Source of the DNA: an uncultured Bacilli bacterium
GTDB taxonomy: Bacteria; Bacillota_I; Bacilli_A; RF39; UBA660
Assembly (NCBI GenBank): GCA_934162195.1
Contig: CAKPHO010000005.1
Location: 7,382-71,381 of the forward strand
DNA length: 64,000 bases
Reading direction: 5' to 3'
This document shows, piece after piece, positions 52,702 through 60,228 of the stretch; position 1 is the stretch's first letter, and every line of letters starts with the position of its first letter. A model generated the notes under the pieces. It was not told the origin of the DNA and ran no database searches. It worked only from the letters and a program-made list of their open reading frames with translations. A program made the translations under genes and the position numbers.

Positions 52702-52785
52702 ATGGTTAAAGTATTCGTAGAACATAACTTCAAAAATAATAGCAGAAACACCAACCTGGGGGGGGGTTATTTAATCATACTATAA
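52702..52785 (+). CDS. Possible 27-residue leader peptide
   Basis: MVKVFVEHNFKNN ... NLGGGYLIIL-stop, running across the nine-G run and ending just before the terminator hairpin. The YLIIL ending is kept in copies 1 and 2. The ribosome site is poor (AAAGGTAGCGATAGT). Could equally be a conserved promoter that happens to read open. Confidence 0.3.
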   Translation: MVKVFVEHNFKNNSRNTNLGGGYLIIL

Positions 52786-52802
52786 TACTAAATACATATA
52801 AA

Positions 52803-52851
52803 AACACAAGAAAACTAGACTTGAAATAGTCTAGGTTTCTTTGTGTTTTTT
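52803..52851 (+). terminator. Strong terminator/attenuator in leader copy 3
   Basis: ACACAAGAAA / TTTCTTTGTGT outer stem and CTAGACT / AGTCTAG inner stem, then T run. Confidence 0.75.
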
Positions 52852-52900
52852 ATTGTACCTTTACAAGTAAGTAAATCTAAATAAAAGAAGGAGGAGTATT

Positions 52901-53905
52901 ATGAAATTAAAAAATAAACACGGATTTACACTTATAGAATTACTAGCGGTAATAGTAGTATTAGCAATAATCGCACTAATCGCAACACCAATAGTAATGA
53001 ATACAATAAAAAAATCAAAGAAAGGAGCAGCTGAGAGAAGTGCGGATAGCTACATAAAACAAGTAGAAGTAGCAGTAGCAGAAGAACGACTAAATAAAAA
53101 TGAAGTACTAGAAGGAGAATATCAAATAACAAGTGATGGAAATCTATGTAGAGATAAAAGTGCAAGTTGTTCAGATGATAACAAAATAAAAATAGAAATG
53201 AGCGGAACAAAACCAACATCAGGGAAAATAAAGATAACAAATGGAAGTGTTGATCAATCATCATCAAGTATGATAATAGGAGATTATACTGTTTCATATA
53301 ATTCTACTAAGAAAACATATGAAGCAATAGAGAAAGGAAATACACCACAAGTAGAAGTATTGTGTACAGCAAAAACAGCAGCAACAAAAGGAAATGTACC
53401 ACAAGGACAATTTGCCTATGGAGATGGATATACATGTGAATTAGGTGATAATGATGCAAAAACATTCTTTGTACTAGAAACAAATGGAGATAATGTATCA
53501 TTAATCATGGATAGAAACATAGATTCAAATGGTAAAGGAACAACAAGTGGAGGAAATACAGTAGCTTGGTGTAAATCAGGAAGTAATAATACATGTGCTG
53601 CAGATAGAGCATTAGAATACTTAAAAACAAGTACAACAGGATGGACAAAATTAACAGAATCACAAATAAGCTTACCTTCATATGATCAAATATATAAAGC
53701 TGCGGGTAATAAAACTTCGGGATTACCAACATGGCTATATGAAAATAATGTATATGGTTATTGGACATCAACCCCTCATGCGTCTAACTCTAACCGCGCT
53801 TGGCTTGTGAACTACCACGGCAACTTGAACTTCAACTTCGTCGACTTCGACGACAGCTATGGCGTTCGTCCAGTTATAACTGTCTCAAAATCACAATTAG
53901 GATAA
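52901..53905 (+). CDS. Pilin-like adhesin with GVRPV domain and GC-rich variable-type end
   Basis: 334 residues: prepilin signal NKHG/FTLIE, pilin head almost the same as in gene 25503, a Cys-containing middle domain (YTCELGDNDAKTFFVLETNGDNVSLI), and a lectin-like end YWTSTPHASNSNRAWLVNYHGNLNFNF ... GVRPVITVSKSQLG. Residues 291-323 are coded by 33 codons none of which ends in A, a sharp change from the A-rich codons before it. They contain the Asn/Asp/Tyr/Phe/Ser mix typical of mutagenised AAC codons. Ribosome site AAGGAGGAG. A bidirectional terminator follows. Confidence 0.84.
   Translation: MKLKNKHGFTLIELLAVIVVLAIIALIATPIVMNTIKKSKKGAAERSADSYIKQVEVAVAEERLNKNEVLEGEYQITSDGNLCRDKSASCSDDNKIKIEMSGTKPTSGKIKITNGSVDQSSSSMIIGDYTVSYNSTKKTYEAIEKGNTPQVEVLCTAKTAATKGNVPQGQFAYGDGYTCELGDNDAKTFFVLETNGDNVSLIMDRNIDSNGKGTTSGGNTVAWCKSGSNNTCAADRALEYLKTSTTGWTKLTESQISLPSYDQIYKAAGNKTSGLPTWLYENNVYGYWTSTPHASNSNRAWLVNYHGNLNFNFVDFDDSYGVRPVITVSKSQLG
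53771..53869 (+). other. Candidate DGR variable region, copy B
   Basis: 53 of the 100 bases from 53771 to 53870 are G or C. 29 of 33 codons end in C or T and none in A. In-frame alignment with 9241-9345 keeps GCT TGG, the following GTG and the terminal G-V-R codons, while most NNC/NNT codons between differ. The 12-bp palindrome CAGTTATAACTG follows at 53871-53882, as it does at 9347-9358. Confidence 0.62.
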
Positions 53906-53906
53906 A

Positions 53907-53938
53907 AGAAAATGGTAAGTCGATGACTTGCCATTTTT
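53907..53938. terminator. Bidirectional terminator between adhesin gene and tetR
   Basis: AAAATGGTAAGT and ACTTGCCATTTT pair with one wobble. T residues follow on the + strand, and on the - strand the A run gives T residues. It serves both convergent genes. Confidence 0.75.
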
Positions 53939-54500
53939 AGTTTATATTATCTGGAATTAATATTTTTAAGTATTCCATAATTTGATCTTTAGTATACTTA
54001 GAACTATCACTTAACCATTCAACACCTAAGTTAATAACCCCACCTAAATAGAATTTAGCAATTATATCACTAGGTATCTTTTTACTAATACTATCAGTTT
54101 TAATTTTATTTAAAATATCTTCATTAACAACACTTAGTAAAATATCCATCATAATACTATTACGATTGTTAATCATGATAGAGCTATAAACATTTCTTTT
54201 GCTTTCAATATGATCTAAAAATAGTTCGATTAATTTTATATAGTATTCTCTAGTGTTTAGATTATTGCTATTTTTATTAAGTTCATTAACAAATTCTTCT
54301 TTTAGATTACTAATAAAGTCTACTAGTAATTCATATTTATCTTCGTAGTGAGCGTAGAAAGTAGAACGATTAATCATGGCTTTAGAACAAATATCAGAAA
54401 CTTTTATTTCTTCAAAAGTTTTATCTTTCATTAAATCTATTAAGGCTTGATAGAGTAAGTTTTTAGTCTTAACAACGCGTAAATCTTTTTTCTTTTCCAT
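53937..54500 (-). CDS. TetR-family transcriptional regulator
   Basis: 187 residues. N-terminal HTH: TKNLLYQALIDLMKDKTFEEIKVSDICSKAMINRSTFYAHYEDKYELL is the TetR pattern. The C-terminal ligand domain (MMDILLSVVNEDIL ... FYLGGVINLGVEWL) fits the DhaS/TetR_C_8 group. Divergent from an MMPL gene, 178 bases away, with an inverted repeat between them, so it most likely represses that transporter. GGTGGTGAT precedes the start. Confidence 0.9.
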   Translation of the reverse strand: MEKKKDLRVVKTKNLLYQALIDLMKDKTFEEIKVSDICSKAMINRSTFYAHYEDKYELLVDFISNLKEEFVNELNKNSNNLNTREYYIKLIELFLDHIESKRNVYSSIMINNRNSIMMDILLSVVNEDILNKIKTDSISKKIPSDIIAKFYLGGVINLGVEWLSDSSKYTKDQIMEYLKILIPDNIN

Positions 54501-54524
54501 TTATATCACCACCTATATTATATG

Positions 54525-54574
54525 CATAAAAACCGACATATGTAAAGATAAATTACGTTTTGTTGGTTTTTATG
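54525..54574. promoter_or_regulatory. Candidate operator between tetR and the MMPL gene
   Basis: CATAAAAACCGACA (54525-54538) and TGTTGGTTTTTATG (54561-54574) are inverted with one difference, 22 bases apart. A 12-bp palindrome, TATGTATACATA, overlaps the right arm (54571-54582). Either could bind the TetR dimer. Confidence 0.6.
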
Positions 54575-54678
54575 TATACATATTTATCATATTGTTGGAA
54601 AACATACATTTTAATAAATATGTTTGTGTTCAAAGAAATAAGTTTGTAATAAACTATCTTGTGGATGGAGGGAAAAAT

Positions 54679-57600
54679 ATGAATAAGGTTGCAGAAAAGA
54701 TTTGCAAACACAAAAAAGTTATTTTGATTGTTTCAATTATACTTGCATTTTTTTCATTTATAGGAATGAAGTTAACTAAAATCAATTATGATATTTTAGT
54801 TTACTTACCAGAAGATATTGAAACAATTAAGGGTCAAAATATTTTAACTGATGATTTTAATATGGGTTCGTATTCAGTTGCGATTATTGATAATATGAGC
54901 AGTAAAAATATTGTTGAACTAGAAAATAAAATAAAGAATGTTGAAGGGGTTAACGAGGTAGTATCTTTATATGATGTTATTGGAACAAGTATTCCAGTTG
55001 AAATGTTACCAAATGAAGTAACATCAAAACTACATAAAGATAATACAGATTTAATTCTTATAACATTTAAAGATGGTACTTCTAATGAAAAAACTATTAA
55101 TGCGGTAGAAGAGATTAGAAGTATTACAAAAGATAGTTGTAAATTAAGTGGGATGAGTTCAATGGTTTTAGATACTATGAATTTATCTGAACAAGAAATA
55201 ATGATATATATTATAATTGCTGTTATTTTATGTTTAACAGTTTTAGAGTTATCATTAGATTCTTATTTAGCTCCAGTATTTTTACTTCTTAATATTGGAT
55301 GCGCAATATTATTTAACTTAGGAACAAATTTATGCTTTGGTCAAATTTCATACATAACTAAAGCCTTGGTTGCAGTATTACAACTAGGTGTTACTACTGA
55401 CTTTTCTATTTTCTTGTATCATTCTTATGAAGATAAGAAAAAGAAATTTAAGGATAAAAATGAAGCTATGAGTGAAGCAATAGCAGAAACTTTTGTTTCG
55501 GTATTAGGTAGTTCTCTTACGACAGTTGCAGGATTCTTAGTTTTATGTGCGATGAAATTAACTTTAGGAAAAGATTTAGGCATTGTAATGGCTAAGGGAG
55601 TAATATTAGGTGTTATTACAGTTTTAACATTATTCCCAAGTTTACTTCTTATCTTTGATAAAGCTATTGAAAAAACAAAACATAAAAGTTTAAATTTAAA
55701 CTTTACAAGATTTAATAAATTTATTGTTAATAATCATATTATAATTTTTATTGTTTTCTTGATTTGTTTAGTACCAGCTTATCTAGGTTATAAAAAAGTA
55801 GATGTATACTACAAGATAGATAGATCACTTCCAGATACCTTAGAAAGTATTAGTGCAAATGCAGAATTAAAAGAAAAATATAATATTGTTAGTCCAGAAA
55901 TGATTATTGTTGATAGCAAGATGAAGACAAATGATATTGTTAATATGGTAAATGAATTAAAAAGTGTTGATGGTGTTGATTTTGTTTTATCATTTGATGA
56001 ATTAAAACAATATGGTGTAACAGAAAATATGTTACCATCAAAATTATTAAGTACATTTAAAAATGATAAATATGAAATGCTACTTTTAAATTCAACATAT
56101 GAAGTTGCTAGTGATGAACTTAATAGTCAAATAGAAACAATTAATAATATTGTAAAAAAATACGATGAAAATATAATTGTTGCTGGTGAAGGACCTCTTA
56201 TGAAAGATTTAATTAACATAAGTGATACTGATTTTACAAATGTTAATTCCGCATCTATCATCTGTGTTTTAGCAATTCTACTTATTGTTTTAAAGAGTTT
56301 ATCTTTACCATTCTTACTTACATTGACAATTGAGTCAGCAATTATTATTAATATGTCATTCTCATACTTTGGTGGAGTAACATTACCATTTGTCGCACCA
56401 ATTGTTCTTGGTACTATTCAATTAGGAGCAACAATTGATTATGCAATATTACTTACTTCATCATATGTGAAAAATAAAAAAGATAATTTAAAACCTAAAG
56501 AAGCAATGCTTAAAACGTTAAATTATAATGGTAAATCAGTTTTAATTAGTGGTCTTTGTTTCTTTGCTGCAACATTTGGTGTTGGTGTATATTCTAAACT
56601 TGAAATGGTAGGAAGCTTATGTACACTAATATCTAGAGGTGCGATTGTTAGTATGCTTGTGGTAATTATGGTATTACCATCAGTCTTACTTATTTTTGAT
56701 AAATTAATTACAAAAACAACGAAAGGAAGTAAAAATATGAAAAATATATTAAAAAAAGTAACAGCTTCAATGCTTGTTATAACACTATTATCAACTAGTT
56801 TTCCTGTTTATGCTTTAACTAAAAATGAAACTGTATATGGAAAATTAGAATCAGATGGTAAGGTAAAAAATGTTTATATTAATGAACAATTAATCAATAG
56901 TGAAAAAGAAAGTACTATTGAAGACTATACTGATTTAAAAGATATTTTAAATATTAATGGTAATGAAAAGTTTACTATTGATAATAAAAAAATAGTTTGG
57001 AATGCAGAAGATAATGATATTTTATATCAAGGTAAATATGAAAATAATTTACCTATCGATGTTTCTATTAAATATTCATTAGATGGAAAAGAAATGAATT
57101 TAGATGATATGTTAGGATTATCTGGTAAAGTATCTATTACAGTAAGTTATAAAAATAATGACAAACATATTGTTCGTGTTAATGGAAAATCAGAAACTTT
57201 ATATACACCATTTGTAGTTATGTTTGGTACAGTTTTAGATAATGAAACTAATAGTAATATAAGTGTTACTAATGGTAAAGTTACATCTAATGGTACTAAG
57301 AGTGTCATCGCAGCACTTGCTACCCCAGGATTATATGAAAGTTTAAATTTACAAGAGTTAAAAGATATGAACGAAATAACAATTAGTTATGATACAACAT
57401 CTTTTGAACTTAAATCAATGTATTCTGTTGTTACTCCAAAACTAATTAGTAATGATGATTTAAAAGCTTTTGATAAATTAGACGCTCTTTATAAAAAAGC
57501 TGATGAACTTGGAGAAAGTATGGATTTAATTAATAATGGTTCTCTTAAGTTAAAAGATGGATCTAACGAATTAAAAACCACTTTAAAAAATTCTATTAGT

Positions 57601-58434
57601 GCATTACAAAAAAATAATGGCGATGTTCTCTCAAAAGAACAATTAAATGTTATTAAAAGCGAGGCAACATCAATTGTAAAAGGTAAATTTACAGATGAAT
57701 ATAAAAATAGTATTGCTGCAGAGGCATGGTCTACTGTTTCTGGTATGTTAAATCCAAGTAGTGCTACTGCACAATCTATTGGAACGGAAGCTGTTACTAA
57801 AGCTTTAACTGAATATGTAAATAGTTTGACAGATCCAACTTTAGTTCCAATTGTTGGTGGGTGTATTAAAGGTTTAATTCCTGCAAGTGATAGTCGTTGT
57901 AATGAAGTTAATTTAATTAAAAAATATGCATCTATCTCGGCATCTTCAGCTGCAACATCTACTGCTAAAATAGTTTCAGGAGAAGTAGCTAAGCAAGTAT
58001 CAGAACAAACTGCTATAAAAACAGCAGAAGAACTTGCTCCAACTTTAGCTAGCAAAATTGCGAATACGGTAAGAGATGAATCATTAAAAACAATTACTAC
58101 CGCTTTAAATAAATTATATGGTGGAGTAGAAGAACTTGATAATGGTATTAATGAATTAAATAATGGTATAACTAAATTCAATGATGAAGGTATAAAAGTT
58201 CTTACTAATTTAGTTAATAATAATGTCAAAAGTATGAGTAAAAAAGTAAAAGCTTTGACTAAATTGGGTGATGAATACAAAACTGTTAATAGTACTAATA
58301 CTATCGAAGACAGTAAAACAAAATTAATTTTAGTTGTAGATGGTAAGAAGAAGGAAGTAGTTGAAAATAATACAACTGTTGAAGCTACTAAAACAACATT
58401 TTGGGGTAGAGTAAAAAATTTATTTGCTAAATAA
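54679..58434 (+). CDS. MMPL/RND-type transporter fused to a secreted YhgE-like domain
   Basis: 1251 residues. Residues 1-680 form an MMPL protein: two units, each with a helix, an extracellular domain and five or six helices (LGVTTDFSIFLYHSYEDKKKK and LGATIDYAILLTSSYVKNKK hold the conserved Asp-Tyr/Phe motif). At residue 687 a Met begins a perfect signal peptide (MKNILKKVTASMLVITLLS ... VYA), preceded by an AAAGGAAG site. The following ~540 residues are extracellular, with coiled-coil stretches (LKDGSNELKTTL, GVEELDNGINELNNGI) and end TFWGRVKNLFAK. It may be one fused protein or two products. ATG 54679 is set by GGAGGG. Confidence 0.88.
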   Translation: MNKVAEKICKHKKVILIVSIILAFFSFIGMKLTKINYDILVYLPEDIETIKGQNILTDDFNMGSYSVAIIDNMSSKNIVELENKIKNVEGVNEVVSLYDVIGTSIPVEMLPNEVTSKLHKDNTDLILITFKDGTSNEKTINAVEEIRSITKDSCKLSGMSSMVLDTMNLSEQEIMIYIIIAVILCLTVLELSLDSYLAPVFLLLNIGCAILFNLGTNLCFGQISYITKALVAVLQLGVTTDFSIFLYHSYEDKKKKFKDKNEAMSEAIAETFVSVLGSSLTTVAGFLVLCAMKLTLGKDLGIVMAKGVILGVITVLTLFPSLLLIFDKAIEKTKHKSLNLNFTRFNKFIVNNHIIIFIVFLICLVPAYLGYKKVDVYYKIDRSLPDTLESISANAELKEKYNIVSPEMIIVDSKMKTNDIVNMVNELKSVDGVDFVLSFDELKQYGVTENMLPSKLLSTFKNDKYEMLLLNSTYEVASDELNSQIETINNIVKKYDENIIVAGEGPLMKDLINISDTDFTNVNSASIICVLAILLIVLKSLSLPFLLTLTIESAIIINMSFSYFGGVTLPFVAPIVLGTIQLGATIDYAILLTSSYVKNKKDNLKPKEAMLKTLNYNGKSVLISGLCFFAATFGVGVYSKLEMVGSLCTLISRGAIVSMLVVIMVLPSVLLIFDKLITKTTKGSKNMKNILKKVTASMLVITLLSTSFPVYALTKNETVYGKLESDGKVKNVYINEQLINSEKESTIEDYTDLKDILNINGNEKFTIDNKKIVWNAEDNDILYQGKYENNLPIDVSIKYSLDGKEMNLDDMLGLSGKVSITVSYKNNDKHIVRVNGKSETLYTPFVVMFGTVLDNETNSNISVTNGKVTSNGTKSVIAALATPGLYESLNLQELKDMNEITISYDTTSFELKSMYSVVTPKLISNDDLKAFDKLDALYKKADELGESMDLINNGSLKLKDGSNELKTTLKNSISALQKNNGDVLSKEQLNVIKSEATSIVKGKFTDEYKNSIAAEAWSTVSGMLNPSSATAQSIGTEAVTKALTEYVNSLTDPTLVPIVGGCIKGLIPASDSRCNEVNLIKKYASISASSAATSTAKIVSGEVAKQVSEQTAIKTAEELAPTLASKIANTVRDESLKTITTALNKLYGGVEELDNGINELNNGITKFNDEGIKVLTNLVNNNVKSMSKKVKALTKLGDEYKTVNSTNTIEDSKTKLILVVDGKKKEVVENNTTVEATKTTFWGRVKNLFAK

Positions 58435-58457
58435 AAGCAGATTTTCTGCTTTTTTTG
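58433..58457 (+). terminator. Intrinsic terminator
   Basis: AAAGCAG-ATTTT-CTGCTTT plus T run. Confidence 0.85.
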
Positions 58458-58502
58458 TATAAAGTAAACTAAATAGTTTCACTATATAATGGGAGGAATA
58501 AA

Positions 58503-58730
58503 ATGAATATAGAATATAATGAAGTACCTAACATTATTAGTGGTAAAGATTTAGATTATTTAAGTGATATGTTTAATTGGAATTATGGAGCGTATAAATC
58601 TTCATATAATGCAAGTAATAATGTAGAAGATGCAGAAATAAAAGATATTTTAGTATGTGCTAGCAATATATTTTATAATGATATGAATAGGGTGTTAAAT
58701 ATTTTAAATAATGGAGGATCTAATGAATAA
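58503..58730 (+). CDS. Small protein upstream of CotF-like gene
   Basis: 75 residues, acidic, no signal peptide: YLSDMFNWNYGAYKSSYNAS ... EIKDILVCASNIFYNDMNRVLNIL. The helical outline resembles small partner proteins often encoded before CotF-like genes, though I cannot name a family. Strong GGGAGGAAT site; its stop overlaps the next start by 8 bases. Confidence 0.72.
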   Translation: MNIEYNEVPNIISGKDLDYLSDMFNWNYGAYKSSYNASNNVEDAEIKDILVCASNIFYNDMNRVLNILNNGGSNE

Positions 58731-59040
58731 TAATGAAATTAAAAATCCAAAGGTAAATGTTCCATCTGGGAAAAATTTAAATGATAAAGATTATATTAAT
58801 TGTTTACTTAGTACATTAAAAGAATTAAATAAAAATTATGTAGTTGGACTTACAGAAGCAAGTAACGAACACTTATATCAAGAATATAAAAATATGTTTG
58901 AAGAATATTCTAAGATGCAAAGAGAAGTATATGAATTAATGTTTAAAAAAGGATGGTATACTTTAGAAAAAGCTGAAACAAATAAAATTAATAATAAATT
59001 TCAAACATTAAATCAAGAATTAACAGAATTAAATGGATAA
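58723..59040 (+). CDS. CotF-like spore coat family protein
   Basis: 105 residues from ATG 58723 (GGAGG just before it). The pattern LNDKDYINCLLSTLKELNKNYVVGLTEASNEHLYQEY ... MQREVYELMFKKGWYTLEKA matches the CotF/ferritin-like coat family (DKD..LLST, ...MQ..GWY). In spore formers CotF is a coat component; in others related proteins occur without spores. Translationally coupled to the preceding small gene. Confidence 0.82.
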   Translation: MNNNEIKNPKVNVPSGKNLNDKDYINCLLSTLKELNKNYVVGLTEASNEHLYQEYKNMFEEYSKMQREVYELMFKKGWYTLEKAETNKINNKFQTLNQELTELNG

Positions 59041-59086
59041 GACTTTAGTTTTATTAAGAGGGTCTTTACTTTGTTAACACTCTGAG

Positions 59087-59118
59087 AATCATAGAAATAA
59101 TTTTCTATGATTTTTTTG
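59087..59118 (+). terminator. Intrinsic terminator after cotF-like gene
   Basis: AATCATAGAAA-TAAT-TTTCTATGATT then T run. Confidence 0.88.
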
Positions 59119-59173
59119 TTATTAAAAGTAAATAAGAAAATTATGTGGAATTATATAAGTAAGGGTGTTAAAT

Positions 59174-59242
59174 ATGGATAAAATAAAAAAGATATTTGAA
59201 GAAATAAAACCTATAGATGAAAAAGAAAATAAAAAATCATGA
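59174..59242 (+). pseudogene. Possible remnant, 22-residue frame
   Basis: MDKIKKIFEEIKPIDEKENK.. with AAGGGTG upstream; ends in TGA. Reads like the first residues of a larger amphipathic protein cut short. Could be chance. Confidence 0.25.
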
Positions 59243-59344
59243 GTTCTTAAGTTAAATTATAAATTTATATTTTGTTCACAGTCTAGATAAAAATAATTTA
59301 CTTCTTTATTATTTTTTCATAATTTATATTGAGGAGGAATAAAC

Positions 59345-60214
59345 GTGAATAATTATGAAAAAATTATGGAAAAAATAAAACGTGATCAAAGGTGTAGGCC
59401 TAAAAATTGTCCTGGGCCCACAGGACCACAAGGTCCACAGGGAATACCTGGTATTCAAGGACCACAAGGTGAAATAGGTCCTCAGGGAATACCTGGTAAG
59501 AGTGTTTCAATTCTAGGGGAATATAAAACTTATGAAGAGTTAATAAAAAATCATCCTACAGGTAATGTTAATGATTCGTATTTAGTAAATGGTGATTTAT
59601 ACGTTTGGACAGAAAATGATGGCAAGTGGGATAATGTTGGAAGAATAGCTGGACCAACAGGGCCTAAAGGAGATATTGGCCCTAAAGGAGAAAAAGGGGA
59701 AGATGGACCAACGGTATTACGTTCAGCTTATTTGGTTACTTTTAATGATGGTAATAATAAAGATGGAATAGAGGTTCCGAGAAATACAAATTTATCAATA
59801 ACTAGAAAAGAGTTGGATGTTACTGATTTAGTGTCACTAAATACTGATAATACTATTAAGTTTAATGTTCCTGGATATTATAAAGTATCTTTTGTTGTAT
59901 CAGCAACTATAAAAAATGAGAGTAATAAGTTTAATCAAGATACTGATTTTATAACTTTGGGATTTAAGCAAAAAGATACAGACTTAATTTATGTAGGAGC
60001 AAGCAAGTGGGTAAATAGTGAGTTGGGAACGCAAATTTTTGGGCATGGTATTGTGGCAGTAACTAATACCAATAATTTATATGAACTTACTAATTTAGGT
60101 AGCAAGACAATTTATTTAAAAGCTCCAGATTTAAATAATATTATGTCATCTTCTTATTTTACTAATTCATTATTAACTATTGTTATTGATTATTTAGGAA
60201 TAAAACAAGTTTAA
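59345..60214 (+). CDS. Collagen-like surface protein with C-terminal jelly-roll
   Basis: 289 residues from GTG 59345, preceded by GAGGAGGAA. A short cytosolic-like N-terminus (MEKIKRDQRCRPKNC) is followed by GPTGPQGPQGIPGIQGPQ repeats (about 23-52), a DUF-like domain with TYEELIKNHPTGNVNDSYLVNGDLYVW, a second Gly-X-Y block (GPTGPKGDIGPKGEKGEDGP, about 104-124), and a beta-rich TNF/C1q-like end (KFNVPGYYKVSFVVSATI). BclA-type exosporium proteins are similar. No signal peptide, as in exosporium proteins. The G-X-Y DNA is richer in G and C. Confidence 0.85.
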   Translation: MNNYEKIMEKIKRDQRCRPKNCPGPTGPQGPQGIPGIQGPQGEIGPQGIPGKSVSILGEYKTYEELIKNHPTGNVNDSYLVNGDLYVWTENDGKWDNVGRIAGPTGPKGDIGPKGEKGEDGPTVLRSAYLVTFNDGNNKDGIEVPRNTNLSITRKELDVTDLVSLNTDNTIKFNVPGYYKVSFVVSATIKNESNKFNQDTDFITLGFKQKDTDLIYVGASKWVNSELGTQIFGHGIVAVTNTNNLYELTNLGSKTIYLKAPDLNNIMSSSYFTNSLLTIVIDYLGIKQV

Positions 60215-60228
60215 GGATAAGGTGTTTG

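Larger units (their letters stand above)
52680..52853 (+). repeat. Pilin leader element, copy 3
   Basis: Shares AAAGGTAGCGATAGTATGGTTAAA with copy 2 and the TTATTTAATCATACTATAAT stretch plus hairpin with copy 1. A run of nine G (52758-52766) precedes the TATAAT at 52781 by 14 bases, where a -35 region would be. The downstream GTTTAT/GGGTAT part seen in copies 1 and 2 is missing. It occupies most of the 278 bases between dinD and the pilin-like gene. Confidence 0.6.
59041..59344. other. Intergenic region with terminator and a very short frame
   Basis: 304 bases. Contains the terminator at 59087-59118 and one 22-residue frame (59174-59242). The last 100 bases before the collagen-like gene are A-T-rich and hold probable promoter sequence I cannot place with confidence. 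Confidence 0.6.

Noticed and set aside
52758..52766. G run as a G-quadruplex
   Set aside because: A single run of nine G cannot form an ordinary intramolecular quadruplex; slippage is the more sensible reading.
52932..53771. Leu-rich minus-strand frames under the pilin-like genes (also near 25528-25920)
   Set aside because: Low-complexity shadows caused by the A-rich codons of the sense genes.
57489..58280. Long open frame on the minus strand
   Set aside because: Antisense to the coiled-coil part of the MMPL fusion; no ribosome site, no recognisable family; a codon-bias shadow.
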